Assembly (NCBI RefSeq): GCF_964204645.1
Contig: NC_134025.1
Location: forward strand, 27,682,001-27,746,000
Length of the DNA: 64,000 bases
Direction of reading: 5' to 3'
DNA from: Tubulanus polymorphus
Lineage: Eukaryota; Nemertea; Palaeonemertea; Tubulaniformes; Tubulanidae
Of this stretch, positions 62,666-64,000 are shown piece by piece (the first letter of the stretch is position 1; every line of letters starts with the position of its first letter). The notes below the pieces were generated by a model that was not told where the DNA came from, did no database searches, and worked only from the letters and a program-made list of their open reading frames with translations. Position numbers and translations under genes: made by a program.

Positions 62666-64000
62666 CGCGGAATGAAACACTAAAAAGTCAACAGGTAAAA
62701 CGTACAACCACTTTGAGATAAGGTAGTTGTAAACTGGCGAGACTGGCGGGCTTGTATTCCTCCAGGAACACGAATTACCCTGTAACGTTCTCACGGATCG
62801 ACAGAAAACTAACTTCTTCTACATAAAGAGTTATCTTCAAACTGTTGAAGAACATAAGTAAACCCCGGTGATATACGCTTGGTAGTTACAGTTATATTAC
62901 CTTTTCTAACCGATTTCTACAATCACTCGTTAAAAAATTGGGACAGTTCAGTCCACCTGTACAAAAGAAAACATTCACTAGAATCTCAGTAAATTGCAGA
63001 TTTTCTGAACCGAAATATATTCCTCTTGACAAAGAATTTGAAAAGTTCCCAGTAATTTAATTTTCGTAACGAAAAGTCAGATTTTGTAGACAATGTTTTT
63101 TTCATTGCAAACTTTTTTTCCAAAAATAAAATCCGTATGATTATTGTAATCCGAATAAGCGAAGATCTTTAAAATAGTTGAATCGTGTTTTCTCCTGACA
63201 ACCGATGTAGTGATCCCGTGAGCAATAACTAACCACACTGAACTCACAAGAAGATTTTCACTTCCTGCCGTGTGACGTCACATGATGATGACTTTATTAT
63301 TTGCCTTCGTGAGTTTCCGGAATTTCTCGGGCTTTACGAGGTCAGCTTCTTGGCGTGTTCTTAGTTGCTTTGGAATGTTAGTCTCTTATTAATGTTTATT
63401 CTAATGCAGACGTGGAGCTTGGCGGGAATACAAAACGAAGAACGCGAGCGAATGCAAACAAAATCGCTTACCTTTCGCATATCTGACATTTCACGCGTTC
63501 ATGGAATAAAGTTGTACCTGTTTCGCCCTGTTATTTAAAACAAAGGGCACGCCTTTTACGTGAGAAAAATCGGCGATATAGGAAACTAATAAATCAAGTC
63601 CACGATCTTTTATCCAGTAAAACAGCTTGCCGACAGGTCTAAGCCCTAACTGTCAGCATCAGCAATGATTCACGAAGCGCAAATGGTTCGAGCTATTCTC
63701 AGGTGGTTCTAAAAACTTGGGGGGCCCGGCCAACTGTGCGTGAACGTTCAAAATCGCTAAACTTGAAAGAAATAATCGATGTTTCAGTAAATATCTGTGA
63801 ATTCCGACGTTTAGAGAAAAATGCACCGGAATTCTAACATGACCTATAGGTTGCATATTTGTTCACACGTGAACTCCTATCGAAACATTTTCATGAGTTT
63901 TATTTCAAATTCTCGAACACTTTTATTTTATCGTCTAATTCAAGAATTTTATGATCCGTTACTATGCGGTCATCAAAATGGTTCAAAAGCCAAAGTAAAT
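62666..64000. other. Upstream flank of the FAM181-like gene
   Basis: Includes the upstream part of the FAM181-like exon and its intron. A region at 63240-63480 looks like a promoter: a perfect CRE palindrome TGACGTCA (63273-63280), an E2F-like GGCGGGAA (near 63421) and locally higher GC. Beyond it I see no gene. The minus-strand frame at 63659-63856 has no recognisable motif. Confidence 0.5.
63273..63280. promoter_or_regulatory. CRE palindrome
   Basis: Perfect TGACGTCA, embedded in GTGTGACGTCACATGATG. It is about 600 bp upstream of the FAM181-like start and near an E2F-like site, so it may belong to that gene's promoter. Binding by CREB/ATF factors is the family expectation; nothing here proves use. 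Confidence 0.4.

Noticed and set aside
62666-62794. Upstream in-frame extension of the FAM181-like protein (start MRTLQG)
   Set aside because: A strong splice acceptor lies just before the inner ATG, and the extension has a hydrophobic stretch unlike the rest. It is more likely intron.

Overview
This is nuclear DNA from an animal. It is AT-rich, the genes are split by short GT-AG introns, codon use is standard, and it carries single-copy animal genes (a mitochondrial translation factor, a dynactin subunit, kinesins, a rhodopsin-class receptor, a homeobox gene) with no operons or ribosome binding sites. The gene set (eclosion-hormone-like peptide, stanniocalcin-like genes, lineage-expanded type of peptide receptor, divergent PBX-like TALE homeobox gene) fits a marine invertebrate bilaterian. 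I lean to a spiralian (mollusc, annelid or relative), but the sequence alone does not settle the phylum.

Layout. 1-3.3 kb: mostly non-coding, with two related peptide segments on the minus strand at the left edge. 3.3-3.7 kb: small secreted peptide with an eclosion-hormone-like cysteine pattern. 4.3-11.1 kb (+): a kinesin-3 of the KIF28/KLP-6 type. 13.6-14.8 kb (-): a disordered protein made of two phosphosite-like repeat modules. 15-21 kb: gene-poor, with a 267-bp terminal-inverted-repeat element. 21.2-23.2 kb (+): two tandem stanniocalcin-like genes. 23.2-27.1 kb: repeat-rich, holding a broken duplicate of GFM2 exon 2, several small foldback elements, a 36-bp perfect palindrome and a CpG-dense block. 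27.1-42.9 kb (+): GFM2 (mitochondrial ribosome-recycling EF-G2) in seven exons. Its 7.5-kb intron 2 contains two intronless-ORF genes on the opposite strand: a TALE homeobox gene and a peptide-type GPCR. 43.5-44.7 kb (-): a SOCS-box protein, tail-to-tail with GFM2. 44.7-47.6 kb: repeats related to those at 25.6-27 kb. 47.7-48.2 kb (+): MRPL14. 50.0-57.3 kb (-): KIF16B, including its C-terminal PX domain. 57.5-60.1 kb (+): ACTR10, head-to-head with KIF16B across 241 bp. About 60.8 kb (-): one candidate terminal exon. 62.0-62.7 kb (-): a FAM181-like protein with a TEAD-binding omega-loop motif.

Functional themes. Two proteins serve mitochondrial translation (GFM2, MRPL14) and three serve microtubule transport (KIF28-like, KIF16B, ACTR10/dynactin). 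Several others look regulatory or secreted: the peptide hormone-like gene, the stanniocalcin pair, the GPCR, the TALE homeobox gene and the TEAD-interactor candidate. I found no wholly new system. The least ordinary items are the nested homeobox/GPCR pair, the eclosion-hormone-like peptide, the FAM181-like TEAD-binding candidate and the repeat-module protein. All gene models were read by eye; exon borders rest on GT/AG sites and homology recalled from known families, without any search.
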